NCBI GenBank assembly: GCA_964019415.1
Contig: OZ025887.1
Coordinates: 4,600,381-4,664,380 of the forward strand
Reading direction: 5' to 3'
DNA: 64,000 bases
DNA from: Ianthella basta
Lineage: Eukaryota > Porifera > Demospongiae > Verongiida > Ianthellidae
The first letter of the stretch is position 1; every line of letters starts with the position of its first letter. A program made the translations under genes and the position numbers. Shown in pieces: positions 11,004 to 23,300 of this stretch. The notes under the pieces were generated by a model. The model ran no database searches and was not told the origin of the DNA. It was given only the letters and a program-made list of their open reading frames with translations.

Positions 11004-11011
11004 CACCATCC
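11004..11011. repeat. Left copy of 8-bp target-site duplication
   Basis: CACCATCC lies four bases outside the conserved ATTTCCTCAT end of the left inverted repeat. The identical octamer sits at 43,486-43,493, at the same four-base distance outside the right inverted repeat. Confidence 0.65.
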
Positions 11012-11205
11012 AGTTATTTCCTCATATTGTAAGAATCACAAAATAGGCTGACTCAGCACTTTCTCCATAAACTATAATAGTATTATTATACGTACATAGG
11101 GTACATATACACGTACAGTACTACATGAAGCTACATGGAATAGTGCATCTGATTTACAGTGCATGAAGGTCTATGGTGCATGTGCCTGTGGTGCCCTTGG
11201 TGCCC
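11012..11205 (+). repeat. Left terminal inverted repeat
   Basis: Aligns in inverted orientation with 43,290-43,485. Shared blocks, in order, are ATTTCCTCAT, AAATAGGCTGACTCAGCAC, TCTCC, ACGTACAGTACTACATGAAG, TACATGGAATAGTGC, TCTGATTTACAGTGC and TGAAGGTCTATGGTGC. Identity is roughly 80 percent by eye, with small indels. The outermost four bases differ (AGTT versus GGAT). Confidence 0.85.
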
Positions 11206-11364
11206 TAGGTGTTTATGGCACCACAGACAACATGGGCACCACAGACACCACAGACACCATGGGCACCACAGACACCATGGGCACCACAGATACCATGGGC
11301 ACCCATCTTAGTGTTTGTTGTGAGCATGGTGTCTGTTGTGCCATAGTATAGTCATCATCTAGCA
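11206..11364. repeat. Short GGCACC-type minisatellite between TIR and array
   Basis: CACCACAGACACCATGGG-like units of about 15-18 bp repeat between 11,218 and 11,310. A related but shorter stretch with GGCACCATGGATACCAAGG lies inside the right arm near 43,290. Both therefore belong to the element's subterminal structure. Confidence 0.7.
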
Positions 11365-14300
11365 TAGTGTCCTAGGGGGATAGTAGTCACCATTCAGTAG
11401 TATCCTAAGGGGATAGTAGTCACCATTCAGTAGTGTCCTAGGGGATAGTAGTCACCATTTAGTAGTGTCCTAGGGGGATAGTAGACACTATTTAGTAGTG
11501 TCCTGGGGGGATAGTAGTCACCATTTAGTAGTGTCCTAGGGGGATAGTAGTCACCATTCAGTAGTGTCCTAGGGGGATAGTAGTCACCATTCAGTAGTGT
11601 CCTAGGGGGATAGTAGTCACCATTCAGTAGTGTCCTAGGGGGATAGTAGTCACCATTCAGTAGTGTCCTAGGGGGATAGTAGTCACCATTCAGTAGTGTC
11701 CTAGGGGGATAGTAGTCACCATTCAGTAGTGTCCTAGGGGGATAGTAGTCACCATTCAGTAGTATCCTAAGGGGATAGTAGTCACCATTCAGTAGTGTCC
11801 TAGGGGGATAGTAGACACTATTTAGTAGTGTCCTGGGGGGATAGTAGTCACCATTTAGTAGTGTCCTAGGGGGATAGTAGTCACCATTCAGTAGTGTCCT
11901 AGGGGGATAGTAGTCACCATTCAGTAGTGTCCTAGGGGGATAGTAGTCACCATTCAGTAGTGTCCTAGGGGGATAGTAGTCACCATTCAGTAGTGTCCTA
12001 GGGGGATAGTAGTCACCATTCAGTAGTGTCCTAGGGGGATAGTAGTCACCATTCAGTAGTGTCCTAGGGGGATAGTAGTCACCATTCAGTAGTGTCCTAG
12101 GGGGATAGTAGTCACCATTCAGTAGTGTCCTAGGGGGATAGTAGTCACCATTTAGTAGTGTCCTAGGGGGATAGTAGTCACCATGCATTTAGTAATGTCC
12201 TAGGGGGATAGTAGTCACCATTCAGTAGTGTCCTAGGGGGATAATAGTCACCATTTAGTAGTGTCCTAGGGGGATAGTAGTCACCACTTAGTAGTGTCCT
12301 AGGGGGATAGTAGTCACCATTCAGTAGTGTCCTAGGGGGATAGTAGTCACCACTTAGTAGTGTCCTAGGGGGATAGTAGTCACCACTTAGTAGTGTCCTA
12401 GGGGGATAGTAGTCACCACTTAGTAGTGTCCTAGGGGGATAGTAGTCACCATTTAGTAGTGTCCTAGGGGGATAGTAGTCACCACTTAGTAGTGTCCTAG
12501 GGGGATAGTAGTCACCATTTAGTAGTGTCCTAGGGGGATAGTAGTCACCACTTAGTAGTGTCCTAGGGGGATAGTAGTCACCACTTAGTAGTGTCCTAGG
12601 GGGATAGTAGTCACCACTTAGTAGTGTCCTAGGGGGATAGTAGTCACCACTTAGTAATGTCCTAGGGGGATAGTAGTCACCATTTAGTAGTGTCCTAGGG
12701 GGATAATAGTCACCATTTAGTAGTGTCCTAGGGGGATAGTAGTCACCACTTAGTAGTGTCCTAGGGGGATAGTAGTCACCATTCAGTAGTGTCCTAGGGG
12801 GATAGTAGTCACCACTTAGTAGTGTCCTAGGGGGATAGTAGTCACCATTCAGTAGTGTCCTAGGGGGATAGTAGTCACCACTTAGTAGTGTCCTAGGGGG
12901 ATAGTAGTCACCATTTAGTAGTGTCCTAGGGGGATAGTAGTCACCACTTAGTAGTGTCCTAGGGGGATAGTAGTCACCATTCAGTAGTGTCCTAGGGGGA
13001 TAGTAGTCACCACTTAGTAGTGTCCTAGGGGGATAGTAGTCACCATTTAGTAGTGTCCTAGGGGGATAGTAGTCACCACTTAGTAGTGTCCTAGGGGGAT
13101 AGTAGTCACCATTCAGTAGTGTCCTAGGGGGATAGTAGTCACCACTTAGTAGTGTCCTAGGGGGATAGTAGTCACCATTTAGTAGTGTCCTAGGGGGATA
13201 GTAGTCACCATTTAGTAGTGTCCTAGGGGGATAGTAGTCACCACTTAGTAGTGTCCTAGGGGGATAGTAGTCACCACTTAGTAGTGTCCTAGGGGGATAG
13301 TAGTCACCATTTAGTAGTGTCCTAGGGGGATAGTAGTCACCATTTAGTAGTGTCCTAGGGGGATAGTAGTCACCACTTAGTAGTGTCCTAGGGGGATAGT
13401 AGTCACCATTTAGTAGTGTCCTAGGGGGATAGTAGTCACCACTTAGTAGTGTCCTAGGGGGATAGTAGTCACCATTTAGTAGTGTCCTAGGGGGATAGTA
13501 GTCACCACTTAGTAGTGTCCTAGGGGGATAGTAGTCACCATTCAGTAGTGTCCTAGGGGGATAGTAGTCACCACTTAGTAGTGTCCTAGGGGGATAGTAG
13601 TCACCATTCAGTAGTGTCCTAGGGGGATAGTAGTCACCACTTAGTAGTGTCCTAGGGGGATAGTAGTCACCATTTAGTAGTGTCCTAGGGGGATAGTAGT
13701 CACCACTTAGTAGTGTCCTAGGGGGATAGTAGTCACCATTCAGTAGTGTCCTAGGGGGATAGTAGTCACCACTTAGTAGTGTCCTAGGGGGATAGTAGTC
13801 ACCATTTAGTAGTGTCCTAGGGGGATAGTAGTCACCACTTAGTAGTGTCCTAGGGGGATAGTAGTCACCATTCAGTAGTGTCCTAGGGGGATAGTAGTCA
13901 CCACTTAGTAGTGTCCTAGGGGGATAGTAGTCACCATTTAGTAGTGTCCTAGGGGGATAGTAGTCACCATTTAGTAGTGTCCTAGGGGGATAGTAGTCAC
14001 CAAGCATTTAGTAGTGTCCTAGGGGGATAGTAGTCACTAAGCATTTAGTAGTGTCCTAGGGGGATAGTAGTCACTAAGCATTTAGTAGTGTCCTAGGGGG
14101 ATAGTAGTCACCATTTAGTAGTGTCCTAGGGGGATAGTAGTCACCACTTAGTAGTGTCCTAGGGGGATAGTAGTCACCAAGCATTTAGTAGTGTCCTAGG
14201 GGGATAGTAGTCACTAAGCATTTAGTAGTGTCCTAGGGGGATAGTAGTCACCATTTAGTAGTGTCCTAGGGGGATAGTAGTCACCAAGCATTTAGTAGTG

Positions 14301-17300
14301 TCCTAGGGGGATAGTAGTCACTAAGCATTTAGTAGTGTCCTAGGGGGATAGTAGTCACCATTTAGTAGTGTCCTAGGGGGATAGTAGTCACCATTTAGTA
14401 GTGTCCTAGGGGGATAGTAGTCACCATTTAGTAGTGTCCTAGGGGGATAGTAGTCACCATTTAGTAGTGTCCTAGGGGGATAGTAGTCACCATTTAGTAG
14501 TGTCCTAGGGGGATAGTAGTCACCACTTAGTAGTGTCCTAGGGGGATAGTAGTCACCATTCAGTAGTGTCCTAGGGGGATAGTAGTCACCATTTAGTAGT
14601 GTCCTAGGGGGATAGTAGTCACCATTCAGTAGTGTCCTAGGGGGATAGTAGTCACCATTCAGTAGTGTCCTAGGGGGATAGTAGTCACCATTCAGTAGTG
14701 TCCTAGGGGGATAGTAGTCACCATTCAGTAGTGTCCTAGGGGGATAGTAGTCACCATTCAGTAGTGTCCTAGGGGGATAGTAGTCACCATTCAGTAGTGT
14801 CCTAGGGGGATAGTAGTCACCATTCAGTAGTGTCCTAGGGGGATAGTAGTCACCATTTAGTAGTGTCCTAGGGGGATAGTAGTCACCATGCATTTAGTAA
14901 TGTCCTAGGGGGATAGTAGTCACCATTCAGTAGTGTCCTAGGGGGATAGTAGTCACCATTTAGTAGTGTCCTAGGGGGATAATAGTCACCATTTAGTAGT
15001 GTCCTAGGGGGATAGTAGTCACCACTTAGTAGTGTCCTAGGGGGATAGTAGTCACCATTTAGTAGTGTCCTAGGGGGATAGTAGTCACCACTTAGTAGTG
15101 TCCTAGGGGGATAGTAGTCACCACTTAGTAGTGTCCTAGGGGGATAGTAGTCACCACTTAGTAGTGTCCTAGGGGGATAGTAGTCACCATTTAGTAGTGT
15201 CCTAGGGGGATAGTAGTCACCACTTAGTAGTGTCCTAGGGGGATAGTAGTCACCATTCAGTAGTGTCCTAGGGGGATAGTAGTCACCACTTAGTAGTGTC
15301 CTAAGGGGATAGTAGTCACCATTTAGTAGTGTCCTAGGGGGATAGTAGTCACCATTCAGTAGTGTCCTAGGGGGATAGTAGTCACCACTTAGTAGTGTCC
15401 TAGGGGGATAGTAGTCACCAAGCATTTAGTAGTGTCCTAGGGGGATAGTAGTCACTAAGCATTTAGTAGTGTCCTAGGGGGATAGTAGTCACCAAGCATT
15501 TAGTAGTGTCCTAGGGGGATAGTAGTCACCACTTAGTAGTGTCCTAGGGGGATAGTAGTCACCATTCAGTAGTGTCCTAGGGGGATAGTAGTCACCAAGC
15601 ATTTAGTAGTGTCCTAGGGGGATAGTAGTCACTAAGCATTTAGTAGTGTCCTAGGGGGATAGTAGTCACCATTTAGTAGTGTCCTAGGGGGATAGTAGTC
15701 ACCATTCAGTAGTGTCCTAGGGGGATAGTAGTCACCACTTAGTAGTGTCCTAGGGGGATAGTAGTCACCATTCAGTAGTGTCCTAGGGGGATAGTAGTCA
15801 CCACTTAGTAGTGTCCTAGGGGGATAGTAGTCACCACTTAGTAGTGTCCTAGGGGGATAGTAGTCACCACTTAGTAGTGTCCTAGGGGGATAGTAGTCAC
15901 CATTCAGTAGTATCCTAAGGGGATAGTAGTCACCATTCAGTAGTGTCCTAGGGGATAGTAGTCACCATTTAGTAGTGTCCTAGGGGGATAGTAGACACTA
16001 TTTAGTAGTGTCCTGGGGGGATAGTAGTCACCATTTAGTAGTGTCCTAGGGGGATAGTAGTCACCATTTAGTAGTGTCCTAGGGGGATAGTAGTCACCAT
16101 TCAGTAATGTCCTAGGGGGATAGTAGTCACCATTCAGTAGTGTCCTAGGGGGATAGTAGTCACCATTTAGTAGTGTCCTAGGGGGATAATAGTCACCATT
16201 TAGTAGTGTCCTAGGGGGATAGTAGTCACCATTTAGTAGTGTCCTAGGGGGATAGTAGTCACCACTTAGTAGTGTCCTAGGGGGATAGTAGTCACCATTC
16301 AGTAGTGTCCTAGGGGGATAGTAGTCACCACTTAGTAGTGTCCTAGGGGGATAGTAGTCACCATTTAGTAGTGTCCTAGGGGGATAGTAGTCACCACTTA
16401 GTAGTGTCCTAGGGGGATAGTAGTCACCATTCAGTAGTGTCCTAGGGGGATAGTAGTCACCATTTAGTAGTGTCCTAGGGGGATAGTAGTCACCATTTAG
16501 TAGTGTCCTAGGGGGATAGTAGTCACCACTTAGTAGTGTCCTAGGGGGATAGTAGTCACCACTTAGTAGTGTCCTAGGGGGATAGTAGTCACCATTTAGT
16601 AGTGTCCTAGGGAAATAGTAGTCACCATTTAGTAGTGTCCTAGGGGAATAGTAGTCACCAAGCATTTAGTAGTGTCCTAGGGGGATAGTAGTCACCATTT
16701 AGTAGTGTCCTAGGGGGATAGTAGTCACCAAGCATTTAGTAGTGTCCTAGGGGGATAGTAGTCACTAAGCATTTAGTAGTGTCCTAGGGGGATAGTAGTC
16801 ACTAAGCATTTAGTAGTGTCCTAGGGGGATAGTAGTCACCATTCAGTAGTGTCCTAGGGGGATAGTAGTCACCACTTAGTAGTGTCCTAGGGGGATAGTA
16901 GTCACCATGCATTTAGTAATGTCCTAGGGGGATAGTAGTCACCATTCAGTAGTGTCCTAGGGGGATAGTAGTCACCATTTAGTAGTGTCCTAGGGGGATA
17001 ATAGTCACCATTTAGTAGTGTCCTAGGGGGATAGTAGTCACCACTTAGTAGTGTCCTAGGGGGATAGTAGTCACCATTCAGTAGTGTCCTAGGGGGATAG
17101 TAGTCACCACTTAGTAGTGTCCTAGGGGGATAGTAGTCACCATTCAGTAGTGTCCTAGGGGGATAGTAGTCACCACTTAGTAGTGTCCTAGGGGGATAGT
17201 AGTCACCATTTAGTAGTGTCCTAGGGGGATAGTAGTCACCACTTAGTAGTGTCCTAGGGGGATAGTAGTCACCATTCAGTAGTGTCCTAGGGGGATAGTA

Positions 17301-20300
17301 GTCACCACTTAGTAGTGTCCTAGGGGGATAGTAGTCACCATTTAGTAGTGTCCTAGGGGGATAGTAGTCACCATTTAGTAGTGTCCTAGGGGGATAGTAG
17401 TCACCAAGCATTTAGTAGTGTCCTAGGGGGATAGTAGTCACTAAGCATTTAGTAGTGTCCTAGGGGGATAGTAGTCACTAAGCATTTAGTAGTGTCCTAG
17501 GGGGATAGTAGTCACCATTCAGTAGTGTCCTAGGGGGATAGTAGTCACCATTCAGTAGTGTCCTAGGGGGATAGTAGTCACCATTCAGTAGTGTCCTAGG
17601 GGGATAGTAGTCACCACTTAGTAGTGTCCTAGGGGGATAGTAGTCACCATTCAGTAGTGTCCTAGGGGGATAGTAGTCACCATTCAGTAGTGTCCTAGGG
17701 GGATAGTAGTCACCATTCAGTAGTGTCCTAGGGGGATAGTAGTCACCATTCAGTAGTGTCCTAGGGGGATAGTAGTCACCATTCAGTAGTGTCCTAGGGG
17801 GATAGTAGTCACCACTTAGTAGTGTCCTAGGGGGATAGTAGTCACCATTCAGTAGTGTCCTAGGGGGATAGTAGTCACCATTCAGTAGTGTCCTAGGGGG
17901 ATAGTAGTCACCATTCAGTAGTGTCCTAGGGGGATAGTAGTCACCATTCAGTAGTGTCCTAGGGGGATAGTAGTCACCATTCAGTAGTGTCCTAGGGGGA
18001 TAGTAGTCACCATTTAGTAGTGTCCTAGGGAGATAGTAGTCACCATTTAGTAGTGTCCTAGGGGGATAGTAGTCACCAAGCATTTAGTAGTGTCCTAGGG
18101 GGATAGTAGTCACTAAGCATTTAGTAGTGTCCTAGGGGGATAGTAGTCACTAAGCATTTAGTAGTGTCCTAGGGGGATAGTAGTCACCATTCAGTAGTGT
18201 CCTAGGGGGATAGTAGTCACCATTCAGTAGTGTCCTAGGGGGATAGTAGTCACCATTCAGTAGTGTCCTAGGGGGATAGTAGTCACCACTTAGTAGTGTC
18301 CTAGGGGGATAGTAGTCACCATTTAGTAGTGTCCTAGGGGGATAGTAGTCACCATTCAGTAGTGTCCTAGGGGGATAGTAGTCACCACTTAGTAGTGTCC
18401 TAGGGGGATAGTAGTCACCATTCAGTAGTGTCCTAGGGGGATAGTAGTCACCATTTAGTAGTGTCCTAGGGGGATAGTAGTCACCAAGCATTTAGTAGTG
18501 TCCTAGGGGGATAGTAGTCACTAAGCATTTAGTAGTGTCCTAGGGGGATAGTAGTCACCATTTAGTAGTGTCCTAGGGGGATAGTAGTCACCATTCAGTA
18601 GTGTCCTAGGGGGATAGTAGTCACCACTTAGTAGTGTCCTAGGGGGATAGTAGTCACCATTTAGTAGTGTCCTAGGGGGATAGTAGTCACCATTCAGTAG
18701 TGTCCTAGGGGGATGGTAGTCACCACTTAGTAGTGTCCTAGGGGGATAGTAGTCACCATTTAGTAGTGTCCTAGGGGGATAGTAGTCACCATTCAGTAGT
18801 GTCCTAGGGGGATAGTAGTCACCATTTAGTAGTGTCCTAGGGGGATAGTAGTCACCATTCAGTAGTGTCCTAGGGGGATAGTAGTCACCATTCAGTAGTG
18901 TCCTAGGGGGATAGTAGTCACCATTCAGTAGTGTCCTAGGGGGATAGTAGTCACCATTCAGTAGTGTCCTAGGGGGATAGTAGTCACCATTCAGTAGTGT
19001 CCTAGGGGGATAGTAGTCACCATTCAGTAGTGTCCTAGGGGGATAGTAGTCACCATTCAGTAGTGTCCTAGGGGGATAGTAGTCACCATTCAGTAGTGTC
19101 CTAGGGGGATAGTAGTCACCATTCAGTAGTGTCCTAGGGGGATAGTAGTCACCATTCAGTAGTGTCCTAGGGGGATAGTAGTCACCATTCAGTAGTGTCC
19201 TAGGGGGATAGTAGTCACCATTCAGTAGTGTCCTAGGGGGATAGTAGTCACCATTCAGTAGTGTCCTAGGGGGATAGTAGTCACCATTCAGTAGTGTCCT
19301 AGGGGGATAGTAGTCACCATTTAGTAGTGTCCTAGGGGGATAGTAGTCACCATTTAGTAGTGTCCTAGGGGGATAGTAGTCACCACTTAGTAGTGTCCTA
19401 GGGGGATAGTAGTCACCATTTAGTAGTGTCCTAGGGGGATAGTAGTCACCACTTAGTAGTGTCCTAGGGGGATAGTAGTCACCACTTAGTAGTGTCCTAG
19501 GGGGATAGTAGTCACCATTTAGTAGTGTCCTAGGGGGATAGTAGTCACCACTTAGTAGTGTCCTAGGGGGATAGTAGTCACCACTTAGTAGTGTCCTAGG
19601 GGGATAGTAGTCACCATTTAGTAGTGTCCTAGGGGGATAGTAGTCACCACTTAGTAGTGTCCTAGGGGGATAGTAGTCACCATTTAGTAGTGTCCTAGGG
19701 GGATAGTAGTCACCACTTAGTAGTGTCCTAGGGGGATAGTAGTCACCACTTAGTAGTGTCCTAGGGGGATAGTAGTCACCATTTAGTAGTGTCCTAGGGG
19801 GATAGTAGTCACCACTTAGTAGTGTCCTAGGGGGATAGTAGTCACCATTTAGTAGTGTCCTAGGGGGATAGTAGTCACCATTTAGTAGTGTCCTAGGGGG
19901 ATAGTAGTCACCACTTAGTAGTGTCCTAGGGGGATAGTAGTCACCATTTAGTAGTGTCCTAGGGGGATAGTAGTCACCATTTAGTAGTGTCCTAGGGGGA
20001 TAGTAGTCACCACTTAGTAGTGTCCTAGGGGGATAGTAGTCACCATTTAGTAGTGTCCTAGGGGGATAGTAGTCACCACTTAGTAGTGTCCTAGGGGGAT
20101 AGTAGTCACCATTCAGTAGTGTCCTAGGGGGATAGTAGTCACCACTTAGTAGTGTCCTAGGGGGATAGTAGTCACCATTTAGTAGTGTCCTAGGGGGATA
20201 GTAGTCACCACTTAGTAGTGTCCTAGGGGGATAGTAGTCACCATTCAGTAGTGTCCTAGGGGGATAGTAGTCACCACTTAGTAGTGTCCTAGGGGGATAG

Positions 20301-23300
20301 TAGTCACCATTTAGTAGTGTCCTAGGGGGATAGTAGTCACCACTTAGTAGTGTCCTAGGGGGATAGTAGTCACCACTTAGTAGTGTCCTAGGGGGATAGT
20401 AGTCACCATTTAGTAGTGTCCTAGGGGGATAGTAGTCACCACTTAGTAGTGTCCTAGGGGGATAGTAGTCACCATTTAGTAGTGTCCTAGGGGGATAGTA
20501 GTCACCACTTAGTAGTGTCCTAGGGGGATAGTAGTCACCACTTAGTAGTGTCCTAGGGGGATAGTAGTCACCATTTAGTAGTGTCCTAGGGGGATAGTAG
20601 TCACCACTTAGTAGTGTCCTAGGGGGATAGTAGTCACCATTTAGTAGTGTCCTAGGGGGATAGTAGTCACCATTTAGTAGTGTCCTAGGGGGATAGTAGT
20701 CACCACTTAGTAGTGTCCTAGGGGGATAGTAGTCACCATTTAGTAGTGTCCTAGGGGGATAGTAGTCACCATTTAGTAGTGTCCTAGGGGGATAGTAGTC
20801 ACCACTTAGTAGTGTCCTAGGGGGATAGTAGTCACCATTTAGTAGTGTCCTAGGGGGATAGTAGTCACCACTTAGTAGTGTCCTAGGGGGATAGTAGTCA
20901 CCATTCAGTAGTGTCCTAGGGGGATAGTAGTCACCACTTAGTAGTGTCCTAGGGGGATAGTAGTCACCATTTAGTAGTGTCCTAGGGGGATAGTAGTCAC
21001 CACTTAGTAGTGTCCTAGGGGGATAGTAGTCACCATTCAGTAGTGTCCTAGGGGGATAGTAGTCACCACTTAGTAGTGTCCTAGGGGGATAGTAGTCACC
21101 ATTTAGTAGTGTCCTAGGGGGATAGTAGTCACCATTTAGTAGTGTCCTAGGGGGATAGTAGTCACCAAGCATTTAGTAGTGTCCTAGGGGGATAGTAGTC
21201 ACTAAGCATTTAGTAGTGTCCTAGGGGGATAGTAGTCACTAAGCATTTAGTAGTGTCCTAGGGGGATAGTAGTCACCATTTAGTAGTGTCCTAGGGGGAT
21301 AGTAGTCACCACTTAGTAGTGTCCTAGGGGGATAGTAGTCACCAAGCATTTAGTAGTGTCCTAGGGGGATAGTAGTCACTAAGCATTTAGTAGTGTCCTA
21401 GGGGGATAGTAGTCACCATTTAGTAGTGTCCTAGGGGGATAGTAGTCACCATTTAGTAGTGTCTTAGGGGGATAATAGTCACCACTTAGTAGTGTCCTAG
21501 GGGGATAGTAGTCACCATTTAGTAGTGTCCTAGGGGGATAGTAGTCACCATTTAGTAGTGTCCTAGGGGGATAGTAGTCACCATTCAGTAGTGTCCTAGG
21601 GGGATAGTAGTCACCACTTAGTAGTGTCCTAAGGGGATAGTAGTCACCACTTAGTAGTGTCCTAGGGGGATAGTAGTCACCACTTAGTAGTGTCCTAGGG
21701 GGATAGTAGTCACCACTTAGTAGTGTCCTAGGGGGATAGTAGTCACCATTCAGTAGTGTCCTAGGGGGATAATAGTCACCATTTAGTAGTGTCCTAGGGG
21801 GATAGTAGTCACCATGCATTTAGTAATGTCCTAGGGGGATAGTAGTCACCATTCAGTAGTGTCCTAGGGGGATAGTAGTCACCATTTAGTAGTGTCCTAG
21901 GGGGATAGTAGTCACCACTTAGTAGTGTCCTAGGGGGATAGTAGTCACCATTTAGTAGTGTCCTAGGGGGATAGTAGTCACCACTTAGTAGTGTCCTAGG
22001 GGGATAGTAGTCACCATTCAGTAGTGTCCTAGGGGGATAGTAGTCACCACTTAGTAGTGTCCTAGGGGGATAGTAGTCACCATTTAGTAGTGTCCTAGGG
22101 GGATAGTAGTCACCACTTAGTAGTGTCCTAGGGGGATAGTAGTCACCATTTAGTAGTGTCCTAGGGGGATAGTAGTCACCATTTAGTAGTGTCCTAGGGG
22201 GATAGTAGTCACCATTCAGTAGTGTCCTAGGGGGATAGTAGTCACCATTCAGTAGTGTCCTAGGGGGATAGTAGTCACCATTCAGTAGTGTCCTAGGGGG
22301 ATAGTAGTCACCATTTAGTAGTGTCCTAGGGGGATAGTAGTCACCATGCATTTAGTAATGTCCTAGGGGGATAGTAGTCACCATTCAGTAGTGTCCTAGG
22401 GGGATAGTAGTCACCATTTAGTAGTGTCCTAGGGGGATAATAGTCACCATTTAGTAGTGTCCTAGGGGGATAGTAGTCACCACTTAGTAGTGTCCTAAGG
22501 GGATAGTAGTCACCACTTAGTAGTGTCCTAGGGGGATAGTAGTCACCACTTAGTAGTGTCCTAGGGGGATAGTAGTCACCACTTAGTAGTGTCCTAGGGG
22601 GATAGTAGTCACCATTTAGTAGTGTCCTAGGGGGATAATACTCACCATTTAGTAGTGTCCTAGGGGGATAGTAGTCACCACTTAGTAGTGTCCTAAGGGG
22701 ATAGTAGTCACCACTTAGTAGTGTCCTAGGGGGATAGTAGTCACCACTTAGTAGTGTCCTAGGGGGATAGTAGTCACCACTTAGTAGTGTCCTAGGGGGA
22801 TAGTAGTCACCATTTAGTAGTGTCCTAGGGGGATAGTAGTACCACTTAGTAGTGTCCTAGGGGGATAGTAGTCACCATTCAGTAGTGTCCTAGGGGGATA
22901 ATAGTCACCATTTAGTAGTGTCCTAGGGGGATAGTAGTCACCATGCATTTAGTAATGTCCTAGGGGGATAGTAGTCACCATTCAGTAGTGTCCTAGGGGG
23001 ATAATAGTCACCATTTAGTAGTGTCCTAGGGGGATAATAGTCACCATTTAGTAGTGTCCTAGGGGGATAGTAGTCACCACTTAGTAGTGTCCTAGGGGAA
23101 TAGTAGTCACCATTTAGTAGTGTCCTAGGGGGATAGTAGTCACCACTTAGTAGTGTCCTAGGGGGATAGTAGTCACCATTCAGTAGTGTCCTAGGGGGAT
23201 AGTAGTCACCACTTAGCAGTGTCCTAGGGGGATAGTAGTCACCATTTAGTAGTGTCCTAGGGGGATAGTAGTCACCACTTAGTAGTGTCCTAGGGGGATA

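Larger units (their letters stand above)
8122..11011 (-). pseudogene. LRRK/Roco-type kinase-Death domain gene, broken and truncated
   Basis: Minus-strand remnant. Domains in order: end of a COR domain (KVYGQLIDLVSNLVEEWYPG), LRRK-type linker (HEVSLVDLVPDLVL), kinase (glycine loop GQGGFG, VAVK lysine, GTPGFIAPEV), a repetitive SQPQLSAE-like tail, and a Death domain. Visible lesions are a frame change in the COR segment (~10,880), an in-frame TAA between the glycine loop and VAVK (~10,371), a frame-disrupting deletion after the VAVK strand (~10,290), and a frame change within the Death domain (~8,330). The kinase also reads YREL and AAFG where relatives have YRDL and DYG/DFG, so catalysis would be lost anyway. 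The LRR, Roc and early COR regions are absent because the piece stops at the edge of the satellite element. Some breaks could be unrecognised introns. Confidence 0.75.
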
